From: Oscillatoria sp. FACHB-1407
GTDB taxonomy: Bacteria > Cyanobacteriota > Cyanobacteriia > Elainellales > Elainellaceae
Direction: 5' to 3'
NCBI RefSeq assembly: GCF_014697545.1
Contig: NZ_JACJSA010000004.1
Location: 1 to 64,000 of the forward strand
DNA: 64,000 nt
Under the pieces are notes generated by a model that saw only the letters and a program-made list of their open reading frames with translations, was not told the DNA's origin and did not search any database. A program made the translations under genes and the position numbers. Of this stretch, positions 55,020 through 63,813 are shown piece by piece. Position 1 is the stretch's first letter; each line of letters starts with the position of its first letter.

Positions 55020-56267
55020 ATGAATATGCCTCCCAGTCAACAATCTCAACCATCTCATTCAACAGATGCCCCCGGTAACTCACACCAACCGACCGCAGAG
55101 CCCCTAGAGTCTCAATTGTATACAGCCAAGTTGCAGATCGGGCAATTTTTGACCATATTTCCTGCGGCGGCGTGTATTGCTAATTCCGACGGAAAGATTA
55201 CAGATTGTAATCAAAAGTGGCTCGATTTAATGCTGGAGCAAAACGGTGCTTCGGGTGGAGAGATTGCTGCTAAACAATTGCTAGGCAGTGTTTGTGATTT
55301 GATTGGTTTCTCTGATCGCGATCGCTTCTTAAAGCACTGGCAGCAAGCAAATGAGTCGAAAAAAGAATTTAACTTTTCCTGTCAACATCCGCTCGTTAGC
55401 GGACAGACACAACATATACATCTCAAATTTGTCCCAACGGTAGAAAATGGTGTGGTGAAAGCCTGGATCGGGATTTGCCAACCGTTTTCGATTCACTCAT
55501 CCGATCACAACAGGTTGGGAAAGCCTGTGGCTTTAGAGGAGACGAACGCTCAACCTCAGGCTAAAGCTTCAATGGAAGGGCACTTCTTAAACATCATGTC
55601 CCATGAGTTGCGAACCCCACTCAACGCCATCCTGGGATTTTCGCAATTACTCCTGCGTCAACGCCAATCTTCACTAACCTTGACGCAGGCTGATATGGTA
55701 CAGCGCATCCTCAAAAATGCTTACCAATTGCTAACTCTGGTTGATGATGTTCTATGTTTGTCACAGTTAGAGGCGGGATATTTATCGTTGAAGGTCGAAA
55801 CCTTTGATATTGCTCAGGTGGTTTCAGCGGTGATTGATGAAGTCAAGGCTCAAGCCAACCGCCAACACATCGTACTCATCTCACAGCTAGAGGTCGCTAA
55901 TCCCTTAGTGGTGAACGATCTGAGTCGCCTCCGCCAATTGCTGCTGAAAGTGCTGTGTAATGCGATTAAATTTACCGAGTTGGGTGAGGTTCACATTACT
56001 CTGAGCGAGTTGTCGAGCGATCGCCTGTACTTGATGATTCGAGACACAGGTATTGGGATCAAGCAAGAAGACCTGCCATTGATCTTTGAGCGATTTCGCC
56101 AGGTTGATCAAACCATTGCACGGCGTTACTCTGGTGCTGGGCTAGGATTGGCGATCGCCCACAGGTTGGTCGAGCTAATGCAGGGCAGTATTACCATTAC
56201 CAGCGAACTCCAACAGGGAACAACGGTCATGATTGAGTTGCCTCGGCAGGTTCGTGCGTCAGGATAG
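55020..56267 (+). CDS. PAS-containing sensor histidine kinase
   Basis: This soluble kinase of 415 residues has no membrane segment. After a Ser/Gln-rich start comes a PAS domain (about 40-165, FLTIFPAAACIANSDGKITD, CNQKWLDLML). HisKA follows with the phospho-histidine in LNIMSHELRTPLNAILGFSQ. The HATPase domain has N-box LLKVLCNAIKFTE, G1 IRDTGIGI and G2 YSGAGLGLAIAHRLVELM. There is no receiver. It is divergent from a NarL-type regulator that may be its cognate partner. The open frame begins at GTG 55011; ATG 55020 is preferred because GGAG is only 2 bases from the GTG but 11 from the ATG. The signal is unknown; the PAS has no recognisable haem or flavin motif. Confidence 0.9.
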   Translation: MNMPPSQQSQPSHSTDAPGNSHQPTAEPLESQLYTAKLQIGQFLTIFPAAACIANSDGKITDCNQKWLDLMLEQNGASGGEIAAKQLLGSVCDLIGFSDRDRFLKHWQQANESKKEFNFSCQHPLVSGQTQHIHLKFVPTVENGVVKAWIGICQPFSIHSSDHNRLGKPVALEETNAQPQAKASMEGHFLNIMSHELRTPLNAILGFSQLLLRQRQSSLTLTQADMVQRILKNAYQLLTLVDDVLCLSQLEAGYLSLKVETFDIAQVVSAVIDEVKAQANRQHIVLISQLEVANPLVVNDLSRLRQLLLKVLCNAIKFTELGEVHITLSELSSDRLYLMIRDTGIGIKQEDLPLIFERFRQVDQTIARRYSGAGLGLAIAHRLVELMQGSITITSELQQGTTVMIELPRQVRASG

Positions 56268-56412
56268 TACGACAAAGCATTGCTTTCCGTAGACTACGGG
56301 GTTAAGTTTTGGATACAATCGACATCCGACTCTGATAAAACCTTGCTAAATCTGCCTGTGGCGCGACGCCTTGTCAGCCTCTCAGTGCTATTTCCGGAGG
56401 ACTACTGCTGTC

Positions 56413-57327
56413 ATGCATAACTTTTTGCCGATCGCCTACTTTCAAAATCAATTTGTTCCGTTTACAGATGCCAAGATTTCAGTTGCAACCCACGCACTGC
56501 ACTACGGCACTGCCGCCTTCGGTGGACTGAGAGGCATCCCCGATCCTCAAAACCCCAAGCAGATTTTGCTGTTCCGGCTCGATCGGCATTGTCAACGGCT
56601 CAGTAGTAGTGCCCGATTCCTCCACTTTGATCTGCCCGCTGATAAAATCCAGCAAATCATTACAGATTTTGTTCTCAAAAACCAGCCAACCACATCGTTT
56701 TACATCCGCCCGTTAGTTTACACCTCCGATTTAGGCATCTCTCCCCGGTTGCATAGCGTCGAAAAGGATTTCTTTGTCTATGGGTTAGAGTTGGGCGATT
56801 ACCTGTCCCCTCAAGGGGTCACCTGCCGCATTAGCTCGTGGTATCGCCAGGAAGATCGCAGTTTGCCACTACGGGGCAAGATTAGTGGGGCATACATTAC
56901 CTCGTCGCTAGCCAAAACGGAAGCGGTAGAGTCGGGATTTGATGAGGCGATTTTGATGAATTCTCAGGGCAAAGTGAGCGAAGCCTCTGGAATGAATGTC
57001 TTTATTGTGAGAAATGGAACCCTGGTCACACCTGGGTTTGAGCAAGATATCCTGGAAGGGATCACGCGAAACAGCATTTTGACGATCGCCAAGGATCTTG
57101 GCATCCCCACAGTGGAGCGAGCGATCGACAAGTCAGAGCTATTTATTGCCGATGAGGTGTTTCTCAGCGGTACAGCGGCTCGGATCACTCCCGTCAGTCG
57201 CATTGAGAATTATCAGTTTTCGAGCGATCGCCCCATCACTGAAAAACTACGGGATAAGCTCACTGCCATCACTGAAAACCGCGATCCCCAATACAAAGAT
57301 TGGGTTTTCACAATTCCGCTGAACTAA
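56413..57327 (+). CDS. ilvE: Branched-chain amino acid aminotransferase (class IV)
   Basis: This fold-type IV PLP aminotransferase performs the last step of valine, leucine and isoleucine synthesis. From ATG 56413 (MHNFLPIAYFQNQFVPF) the product is 304 residues, matching the family. Visible features: ATHALHYGTAAFGGLRG near the N-terminus, a lysine in LRGKISGAYITSSLAKTEA that fits the PLP position, GFDEAILMNSQGKVSEASGM, NVFIVRNGTLVTP, GITRNSILTIAKDLGIPTVE and ADEVFLSGTAARITPV. The frame is open to 56371, but those 14 residues precede the conserved start. Its stop overlaps that of the convergent methyltransferase gene by four bases. Confidence 0.93.
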   Translation: MHNFLPIAYFQNQFVPFTDAKISVATHALHYGTAAFGGLRGIPDPQNPKQILLFRLDRHCQRLSSSARFLHFDLPADKIQQIITDFVLKNQPTTSFYIRPLVYTSDLGISPRLHSVEKDFFVYGLELGDYLSPQGVTCRISSWYRQEDRSLPLRGKISGAYITSSLAKTEAVESGFDEAILMNSQGKVSEASGMNVFIVRNGTLVTPGFEQDILEGITRNSILTIAKDLGIPTVERAIDKSELFIADEVFLSGTAARITPVSRIENYQFSSDRPITEKLRDKLTAITENRDPQYKDWVFTIPLN

Positions 57328-58082
57328 GGGTTGATTCGTCCTGCTCTTAAATAAATCGCCCATTCAACGGTGCGGGGTGTTTTGCCCCATGCCTGTTGCA
57401 GTTCATCAGAGAAATGGGCGATCGCACCCCATCTCTGCTGTTCTGCCAGCAATTGGGTCGCTGACCAGGTGCTGACATAGCCTATGTATTGATCGACTGT
57501 CCATGCGGCTGTTCGTGTGAAGGACGGAGTGACCACTTCCTCAAACGGAAACGGGATCGTCCTGTATTCCTCATCGAGCAACTGTACCTGGGGTGGTTTA
57601 AAGGGTTGAATCATCTGGTCAAACTCCTTGAGCAACTGCTGCACCGTTTGTGGAGCCGTTGGCATGGCAGGCATCCCAGTCCCCCAAACGGCGATCGCTC
57701 CCTGAGGTTTTGCCACTCGTCGCACTTCTGTGTAGAACGCTTCCAGGTCGAACCAGTGCAGAGCTAATCCAACCGTAATCAGATCCATGGAGCGATCGGG
57801 CAAGCCACTATCACGAGCAGGAGCAACCGAGTAATGGATGCGATCGTGGGGAAAGGCATTGGCGATTTGGGTCGCGCTGGCATCAGTTGCATAAATCGTT
57901 TGAAAGTAGGGAGTCAAACCGATCGCTACCTGACCGTTGCCTGTCGCGCAATCCCATGCCGTTTTATGGTTAGTCGTGAGAGTTGCGAGATAGGCAAACA
58001 ACGCTTCTGGATAGTGGGGACGATATTTGGCATAGTCGCTCGCTTGCTTTGAAAAGTAATCCTTAAAGGATGAGGTTGCCAT
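57324..58082 (-). CDS. Class I SAM-dependent methyltransferase
   Basis: This 252-residue protein has a Rossmann-type methyltransferase core. Motif I is TAWDCATGNGQVAIGLTPYF (about 42-61), followed by an acidic strand end (YATDASATQIANAF), motif II-like SMDLITVGLALHWFDLEAFY and motif III-like VAKPQGAIAVWGTGM. The phrase FSKQASDYAKYRPHYPEALF at the N-terminus is typical of the group that includes trans-aconitate-type and small-molecule methyltransferases. The substrate is unknown. The start is ATG 58082. It is probably independent of rsmH, which ends 89 bp upstream on the same strand. Confidence 0.88.
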   Translation of the reverse strand: MATSSFKDYFSKQASDYAKYRPHYPEALFAYLATLTTNHKTAWDCATGNGQVAIGLTPYFQTIYATDASATQIANAFPHDRIHYSVAPARDSGLPDRSMDLITVGLALHWFDLEAFYTEVRRVAKPQGAIAVWGTGMPAMPTAPQTVQQLLKEFDQMIQPFKPPQVQLLDEEYRTIPFPFEEVVTPSFTRTAAWTVDQYIGYVSTWSATQLLAEQQRWGAIAHFSDELQQAWGKTPRTVEWAIYLRAGRINP

Positions 58083-58171
58083 AGTTCCAGGTTATGGGCT
58101 GCGATAGAGTGATGATATGCAGCAACTTGAAAACAGCTTACCCCTCGACATCATTTACAATCGCCTGCACA

Positions 58172-59068
58172 CTACTCCAGAGGCGATCGCACCGCAACAC
58201 GCAATTTAGCCGATCGCGCCCGTCCATTTTGCCGAATTTCTTTTTCAGTGGCTTCGATTGGTTTTTTGGTAATCACTTTCAGCAACTCTGAGCCTTTGAG
58301 AGCATGTTTGACGATGCGATCTTCCAGGCTATGAAAGCTGATGATCACAATTCGACCGCCTGGTTTGAGCCAGTGGGGAGCCTTCTGCAAAAAGGTTTCT
58401 AAGACCTCTAACTCTCGGTTTACGGCAATTCGTAAGGCTTGAAAGGTGCGTGTAGCGGGATGGATGCGCCCGTAACGATATTTGGGAGGAACGGCATGGG
58501 CGATCGCTTCCGCCAGTTCCGTAGTCGTCTCAAAGGGACGCTGTTGCACGATGCGACGGGCGATTTGCCGGGAGAGCCGCTCTTCCCCATAGGTGAAAAA
58601 AAGATTTGCCAGTTTGACCTCTTCCCAGGAGTTAATCACCTCTGCGGCTGTGAGGGATTGCGTCTGGTTCATTCGCATATCGAGGGGTGCCGTATGCCGA
58701 AAGCTAAAGCCGCGATCGCCAATGTCAAATTGCGCCGAACTCACCCCCAGATCTGTCAGGATGCCATCAAACTGTTGCTCGCCTGGGTCGTAATCGGCAA
58801 AGTTGGTGTGATGAAACTGAACGCGATCGCCATACTCCATTAACGTTGCACGAGCCGCTGCGATCGCCTGCTGGTCTTGATCCAGAGCAGTAATCCGCAC
58901 ATCCTCAGCCGCTTGCAAAATCAAGGAACTATGTCCACCGCCCCCCACCGTTGCATCCAGATAATGTCCTCCTGGCTGCACTGTCAGCCCTTCCACGACT
59001 TCCTGCGCCAACACAGGAATGTGACTAAACAGGTTTTCTTGTTCGGACTCAATTTCTGAAAAACTCAA
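58172..59068 (-). CDS. rsmH: 16S rRNA (cytosine(1402)-N(4))-methyltransferase
   Basis: RsmH (MraW) N4-methylates C1402 in the ribosomal P-site. The 298 residues show the family signature [40 protein letters not shown] (SAM motif I), [74 protein letters not shown] and [14 protein letters not shown] near the C-terminus. In many bacteria it heads the mra cell-wall cluster; here it is alone, as is usual in cyanobacteria. The start is ATG 59068. Confidence 0.96.
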   Translation of the reverse strand: MSFSEIESEQENLFSHIPVLAQEVVEGLTVQPGGHYLDATVGGGGHSSLILQAAEDVRITALDQDQQAIAAARATLMEYGDRVQFHHTNFADYDPGEQQFDGILTDLGVSSAQFDIGDRGFSFRHTAPLDMRMNQTQSLTAAEVINSWEEVKLANLFFTYGEERLSRQIARRIVQQRPFETTTELAEAIAHAVPPKYRYGRIHPATRTFQALRIAVNRELEVLETFLQKAPHWLKPGGRIVIISFHSLEDRIVKHALKGSELLKVITKKPIEATEKEIRQNGRARSAKLRVAVRSPLE

Positions 59069-59146
59069 CCGCTCAATTCCCTAAAACTTCATCAAACACC
59101 CTTTTAAGTAGAACAGATTTTTAGCTGCGTTGCAGATATTCTACCG

Positions 59147-59689
59147 CTATGAATCTGCTGAATTTAGTCGTCTATCTGGAAGAAGGGACAAGAGCAAAGT
59201 GCTAGATAAGTTAAAAATTCCTACTACTCCCCATATTGGGTGATATCCCTTTGCTTTAGCTAGAGAACAGCAAGCCAAAATCCAAAATACTGCCCAGATA
59301 AGTCCTAAAACTGTGAAGTAAGCATTGCTAGAAGGGATGACTTCACTGTGCACCAAGAGATCTGACAGCAATCTTGTACTGATGTGAACTATCACTGCAT
59401 TTGTAACGCGATCGAGTGCTTTTTGGGCATGGTCAGGATGTAGATTGCTGCCGTTTCTTTTACAGAGGATAATTGTACTGACTATGCTGAGTAGAAGGGC
59501 TACGGTAAGCAGAATAATTGTTTCGACTATTTCTTCATAGCCTTTGAGATCAACAAGTGTGCTGAAGTTTGAAAGAATTTTAGAAAACCTAATAAGTGTA
59601 ACGACCGTAGTATAGACGGCAATCAGTCTTAACATCCGCATCAATTTTACTTGACTGGTTGTAAGTTCTGGTGAGGGTGCAGAATTCAT
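59147..59689 (-). CDS. Small polytopic membrane protein of unknown function
   Basis: I do not recognise this 180-residue protein. It has four hydrophobic segments (about 20-40 LRLIAVYTTVVTLIRFS, 55-77 VETIILLTVALLLSIVSTII, 120-140 AYFTVLGLIWAVFWILACCS, 148-170 YHPIWGVVGIFNLSSTLLLS). The segment LAKAKGYHPIWGVVGIFNLS resembles the small repeat often seen in bacterial membrane proteins that scan as phospholipase-D-nuclease N-terminal-like or DUF4870-like helices; that link is weak. Its base composition is more AT-rich than that of its neighbours, with few HIP1 sites, which may point to recent acquisition. It lies 22 bp from the GUN4-like gene on the same strand. The start is ATG 59689. Confidence 0.65.
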   Translation of the reverse strand: MNSAPSPELTTSQVKLMRMLRLIAVYTTVVTLIRFSKILSNFSTLVDLKGYEEIVETIILLTVALLLSIVSTIILCKRNGSNLHPDHAQKALDRVTNAVIVHISTRLLSDLLVHSEVIPSSNAYFTVLGLIWAVFWILACCSLAKAKGYHPIWGVVGIFNLSSTLLLSLLPDRRLNSADS

Positions 59690-59711
59690 AACTTATAAGG
59701 ATTAAAAAGCT

Positions 59712-60479
59712 TTATAAACTGCATTGGGCAGTTCGGGCTGCAAACGGCTTGTAGGTGTAGGAGGTGCTAAAGCTATTGCCCCAGGACACGCCCCACGAGG
59801 GATAGTAGCCTTCCGGTGGGTTAGCTGGAGGAGAGGCGGGGATCGTTTGCCCTCTGCCCATTTGCTCTGGAATTCGGCTGACCTCTATGCGGATGCGTTG
59901 AGCCAGACAGCTTTGAAAACACTGGCTACCCTGACAGTTGTTCATACAGTCTCTCTGTGCCTCTTCTGGGCTCGGCAACTGGCGATCGCTCTCCACAATC
60001 TGCCGCTGTTTGCTGAAGCCAAACCGTCCCTCACTGACGCTTGCCCAGAGGCGATCGAGCGTCACCAGGTCGGTACAGGGGAATTGGCGAATATCGCTCA
60101 CTCGAAACAGTCTCAAGTCTTCAAAGAGGATGCGTCCCGTTTCCTGGTCGGCTGCTTCCCACTGATTACGTTGCAAGAGCGATCGCAGCGGTCGATAATC
60201 TACGTTTCTAACGGATGGCAGAGTTTCCAGAATGGTTTGATCAGTGGGTTTCTGAAGCAACCAGGCTGGGTTTTCAAACACGTAAGGATTGAGAGACAAT
60301 ACCCAGGCCAGCAGCATTCCAAACAAGCCAGCGATCGCGATCAGTCCTATCTGAGACAACCGCTTTCGAGAGGTTGGGTTGGCAGGCATCAAGGGCTTCC
60401 AGGCTGTCCCACAATGGGGACAATTGGGTTTGCCGTCAGAGAGATCGAATCCGGCACCGCATCGTCTGCATATTGGCAT
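59712..60479 (-). CDS. Zinc-ribbon, membrane-anchored GUN4-like protein
   Basis: The 255 residues contain three parts. An N-terminal zinc ribbon (MPICRRCGAGFDLSDGKPNC, PHCGTAW) has two CxxC pairs. One membrane helix follows at about 47-66 (IGLIAIAGLFGMLLAWVLS). A shortened GUN4-like domain starts near 90: YRPLRSLLQRNQWEAADQET, then FPCTDLVTLDRLWASVSEGR, FGFSKQR. The usual C-terminal part of GUN4 is replaced by a Cys-rich stretch (DCMNNCQGSQCFQSCLAQRI) and a Pro/Gly/Ser tail. GUN4 proper binds porphyrins and activates Mg-chelatase; the residues here are too diverged to assert that. The frame is open to 60593, but ATG 60479 precedes the zinc ribbon directly. It ends the lemA / M48 cluster. Confidence 0.75.
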   Translation of the reverse strand: MPICRRCGAGFDLSDGKPNCPHCGTAWKPLMPANPTSRKRLSQIGLIAIAGLFGMLLAWVLSLNPYVFENPAWLLQKPTDQTILETLPSVRNVDYRPLRSLLQRNQWEAADQETGRILFEDLRLFRVSDIRQFPCTDLVTLDRLWASVSEGRFGFSKQRQIVESDRQLPSPEEAQRDCMNNCQGSQCFQSCLAQRIRIEVSRIPEQMGRGQTIPASPPANPPEGYYPSWGVSWGNSFSTSYTYKPFAARTAQCSL

Positions 60480-60507
60480 GATGGTTTTAAGGGAGTAGAT
60501 GGATCGC

Positions 60508-62481
60508 CTACGGCATACTTCCTTTGATTTTGGTGGACTTACGACCGCGATAGTCCGGGCTGAGGAAGGATGGTAAGGCGCAATCGAGGGCAACGGCGAT
60601 CGCTCGCATCAATTCTGCCTCATGCAACGTCACATCATTATCGAGTAGCACCATGTAGGCACATGCCTCGATAATTGCCTGTTTCAGTTTGGGGCTAGCA
60701 GTTGCCAATCGATCCAGGCTCTTCTTCAACTCACCCATATTGCAAGCCGGTGGAAGCTCTGGCAGAGGGTTCTGTCCGGCTCCTGGCAAACGGTACACCC
60801 CAGCTTTGAAGGCATACATCGTGTCCTCCGGTTTCGGTTGCCCTACTTGGGCCAGTGCCGATAACACGAGCAAGCATTCCGACCAGATGGGCTTTAACGT
60901 GGAGTAACTTTCATCGGTGGGTTTGGGTTTCGAGAGGCGATATCCCAAAATTAGATACAGTGCATACTCCGACCATGACCAGCGTCCATCGACTTTTGCC
61001 AGTCCGGTTAAGGTCTTAAAAAGCTGCTGACATTGGCTCCCTGAGCCTTGACGCAGTGCCGGAACGGTTTCGTCGAGGAGGGCAAATCGCAGACGCGGAT
61101 CGATGTTAGCGATCGCCTGATGACACTCCAAAACTTCTTCAACCACGTCGGCGGATTCGGCTTGCTTGAGCCAGGTGGTTTGCAGTTCATTCAATGCCGA
61201 GTCTTCAAAGTCTAACGCCAGTGCCAGGGCGATCGCGGTTGCCCCTGCTGGATCGCGTAACCCTGCCCGAATGGAGCCAGGAACCTGAGCTAACCAGGCA
61301 GGTACGTTATCTGTAGCAGCCGACGTAGACCCTCTTGAGCCGGATACCTCTGGAGCGATCGCCCCAGAAGGGATGCTTTGAGTGGGTTGTGCTATCCCAG
61401 CAGCTAACCCCATGACAAGTTCGTTGCTGCCTGCTCCAGAGGTTACCCCAGAGGAGGGTTGAGCCTTAGCTGTGGAGGATGCAGTTGGGCGGGAGGGTTG
61501 GCTTCGATATTGTCCACCATACTTCTCCAGGCGACCAATACGCTGAGTCAGGGGGGGGTGAGTGGCGAAAATATCTCCCAAAAAGTTAAAACGAAGTGCC
61601 GTTCCAAAAAACAGATGACTGTTGGCTTCAGCATAGGGAGAATGTACCAGTGAGCTATGGCGATAGTTAGCAATTTTGCGGAGTGCCTCTGCGATGCCAG
61701 CAGGGTTGCGGGTGAACTGCACTGCCGATGCATCTGCCAGGAATTCTCGCTGCCGCGAAACAGCTGCTTTGATAATGCGTCCGCAGAGCATCCCAATGGA
61801 GCCAATGACAATCAGGGCTAAGCCAAACCACGCAAAGTTAAAGCCCTTTTCGTTGCGGGAACCCAGACGGTTCCAGCGAAATAAGATTCTGCCCAGAATA
61901 TAGATCAAAAGTAGACCGTGCAATAGCCCGACCAGCTTCAGGTTCAGCCGCATATCCCCGTTGAGGATGTGGCTGAATTCGTGACCAATCACACCCTGAA
62001 GCTCATCCCGCGTCAGTTCTTCGATCGCCCCTCGTGTTATCCCAATCACCGCATCCTTGGGCGTGTGTCCAGCCGCAAAGGCGTTGATCCCATACTCCTG
62101 ATCCAACACGTAAACCGGGGGAACGGGCATATTAGCGGCGATCGCCATTTCTTCAACCACGTTAAGAAGCTGCTGCTCTGCCGGATTTGCCATCTCAGGA
62201 ACTAGCAACTTGCCGCCCAAGTCTTTGGCGATCACCTTGCCGCCTGCCTTCAACAGACCTGCCTTGTACCAACTGCCCAACCCAACCACACCCGTTGTCA
62301 GGACGGCAGTCCAAAAGAAGAGTTCTGGCTGCCATACTGTAACCGAACTGCCTGTTACTCCAAATGCAATCAGAGCGGCTCCATAAATACACAGGACGAC
62401 GCAGATCAGCGACAAGATAAACAACCCAACTAACTGTTGGGTGTTGCGGCGAGCGCGATCTTGATGCTCAAAAAAGCTCAT
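60508..62481 (-). CDS. M48 family membrane metallopeptidase (HtpX-like) with C-terminal extension
   Basis: This 657-residue protein begins with two membrane helices (about 15-42 and 52-72). An M48 zinc peptidase domain follows: QEYGINAFAAGHTPKDAVIG, then GVIGHEFSHILNGDMR (HEFSH at 167-171), a further membrane pair around 180-230, and the third zinc ligand in REFLADASAVQFTRNPAGIA. After a Ser/Gly/Thr-rich linker near 330-395, a helical C-terminal domain of about 260 residues has no recognised family. HtpX-type proteases remove damaged membrane proteins. The gene is preceded by lemA (5 bp gap) and followed by the GUN4-like gene (28 bp), so the three look like an operon. The start is ATG 62481. 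Confidence 0.9.
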   Translation of the reverse strand: MSFFEHQDRARRNTQQLVGLFILSLICVVLCIYGAALIAFGVTGSSVTVWQPELFFWTAVLTTGVVGLGSWYKAGLLKAGGKVIAKDLGGKLLVPEMANPAEQQLLNVVEEMAIAANMPVPPVYVLDQEYGINAFAAGHTPKDAVIGITRGAIEELTRDELQGVIGHEFSHILNGDMRLNLKLVGLLHGLLLIYILGRILFRWNRLGSRNEKGFNFAWFGLALIVIGSIGMLCGRIIKAAVSRQREFLADASAVQFTRNPAGIAEALRKIANYRHSSLVHSPYAEANSHLFFGTALRFNFLGDIFATHPPLTQRIGRLEKYGGQYRSQPSRPTASSTAKAQPSSGVTSGAGSNELVMGLAAGIAQPTQSIPSGAIAPEVSGSRGSTSAATDNVPAWLAQVPGSIRAGLRDPAGATAIALALALDFEDSALNELQTTWLKQAESADVVEEVLECHQAIANIDPRLRFALLDETVPALRQGSGSQCQQLFKTLTGLAKVDGRWSWSEYALYLILGYRLSKPKPTDESYSTLKPIWSECLLVLSALAQVGQPKPEDTMYAFKAGVYRLPGAGQNPLPELPPACNMGELKKSLDRLATASPKLKQAIIEACAYMVLLDNDVTLHEAELMRAIAVALDCALPSFLSPDYRGRKSTKIKGSMP

Positions 62482-62486
62482 AGAAG

Positions 62487-63074
62487 TTAGAAGGAGACAC
62501 GAGGAGCATTTTTAACTTCAGGTGCCACGTCTTCTAGTAGGTCTGCCGGATTGAAGTTGAAGGAACCTGCAATCAAGTTACTGGGGAAGACTTCGCGCTT
62601 CGTGTTGTAGAGCGTAACTGCGTCGTTAAATGCCTGACGGGCAAAAGCAACCCGGTTTTCCGTGGAGGACAATTCTTCCATCACCCGTGTCATGGTCTGG
62701 TCTGCTTTCAGGTCGGGATAGGCTTCACTCAAAACCATTAACCGTCCCAGTGCTCCGGTTAAAGCGGCTTCTGCGGCTCCCAGTTGTTGCATGGCTTGCG
62801 GATCACCGGGATCGCGAGATGCCCGACCATTAGCACTCACAGCCGCATTCCGAGCCGCAATCACAGCTTCCAGGGTTTCCCGCTCGTGCTTCATGTACCC
62901 CTTCGCCGTTTCAACCAAATTGGGAATCAGGTCATATCGTCGCTGAAGTTGAACATCAATCTGCTTGTAGGCGTTTTTGTAGCGATTTCGCAGGGTGACA
63001 AGGCTGTTATACGCATTGATAACGATGAAGGCGAGTATCAACGCCAGCATCACGATAAAAATGAAGGCTCCCAT
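62487..63074 (-). CDS. lemA: LemA family protein
   Basis: This 195-residue protein has one N-terminal membrane helix (about 3-23, FIFIVMLALILAFIVINAYN) and a helical-bundle periplasmic domain. The family pattern is clear: YNSLVTLRNRYKNAYKQIDV, QLQRRYDLIPNLVETAKGYM, KHERETLEAVIAARNAA, LMVLSEAYPDLKADQTMTRV, MEELSSTENRVAFARQAFND, AVTLYNTKREVFPSNLIAG. LemA proteins occur next to M48 or TPM-domain proteins in many bacteria; their molecular role is unresolved. It heads the lemA / M48 / GUN4-like cluster, with the M48 start 5 bp after its stop. The start is ATG 63074. Confidence 0.95.
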   Translation of the reverse strand: MGAFIFIVMLALILAFIVINAYNSLVTLRNRYKNAYKQIDVQLQRRYDLIPNLVETAKGYMKHERETLEAVIAARNAAVSANGRASRDPGDPQAMQQLGAAEAALTGALGRLMVLSEAYPDLKADQTMTRVMEELSSTENRVAFARQAFNDAVTLYNTKREVFPSNLIAGSFNFNPADLLEDVAPEVKNAPRVSF

Positions 63075-63813
63075 AGGGTTGAGTCCTGTATATGAGGGGT
63101 AGGGTACGCTCTACTCAAAAAATACCCAACGCAACCCTAAAACTCCGCAATGAAGTTAGTCGCTCGCTAGAAAATTCATCAAAGGTTACCTCTATCCTCA
63201 GGAATATTTATATGTTCCAATCAGCAATCACGAGCAAAAAGCTGTTTCTCAGAATCGTGTTTAGGAAGGGGCGATCGCTGGACTACAGCAGTCATACAGC
63301 GATTTTTGGATAAGGAAACCATAGCTATGCAGTGTGAATGGGTGGATGGGTGGATGGGTGGATGGGCGTGGGTGGCTTATGCAAGGCGCAACCGCTGTAA
63401 GTTAATTGGGAAAACGGCTCTGTCTTAGTCACCAGTCATTTGTCATGAGTTATTGGGGTGTTAGACCCAAATAGCGAATGACCATTCACCTATACCCCTG
63501 CGGCTACGTTTTCTTATAAACCAACCACAATTGCTCTATCTCTGCTTCAGAGCTCGATCTCCTAAATATCAAGCCAACCTTATGATTGAGCTTTAGAATT
63601 CAAATCCTTACTCTAGTGCAGTCAGTACCTACCTTTCTGACCATCCATCCCTATAATTAATAAAGTGCAACACAAGACTATTTAATTGCCGATTTGCCGA
63701 GAGAGTCTTGAACTTGGAATTTTGTTGGAGACTGCCCCCCAGCCTCATAACAGACCCAGCCATCAAACGAAGTCGGTGCGGCTTACAGTTGTAAATCGGG
63801 AGACAGATCATCT
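63075..63813. other. Divergent gap between lemA and ndhH
   Basis: 739 bp with no gene recognised. A short direct repeat (GGATGGGTG, three to four units at 63337-63372) lies near the middle. The ndhH-proximal part should hold its promoter. No tRNA structure was found. The small open frames here lack any ribosome-binding site or recognisable protein. Confidence 0.5.

Noticed and set aside
63590-63620. Possible tRNA T-arm (ATTCAAATCC)
   Set aside because: No matching acceptor, D-arm or anticodon stem can be formed around it.
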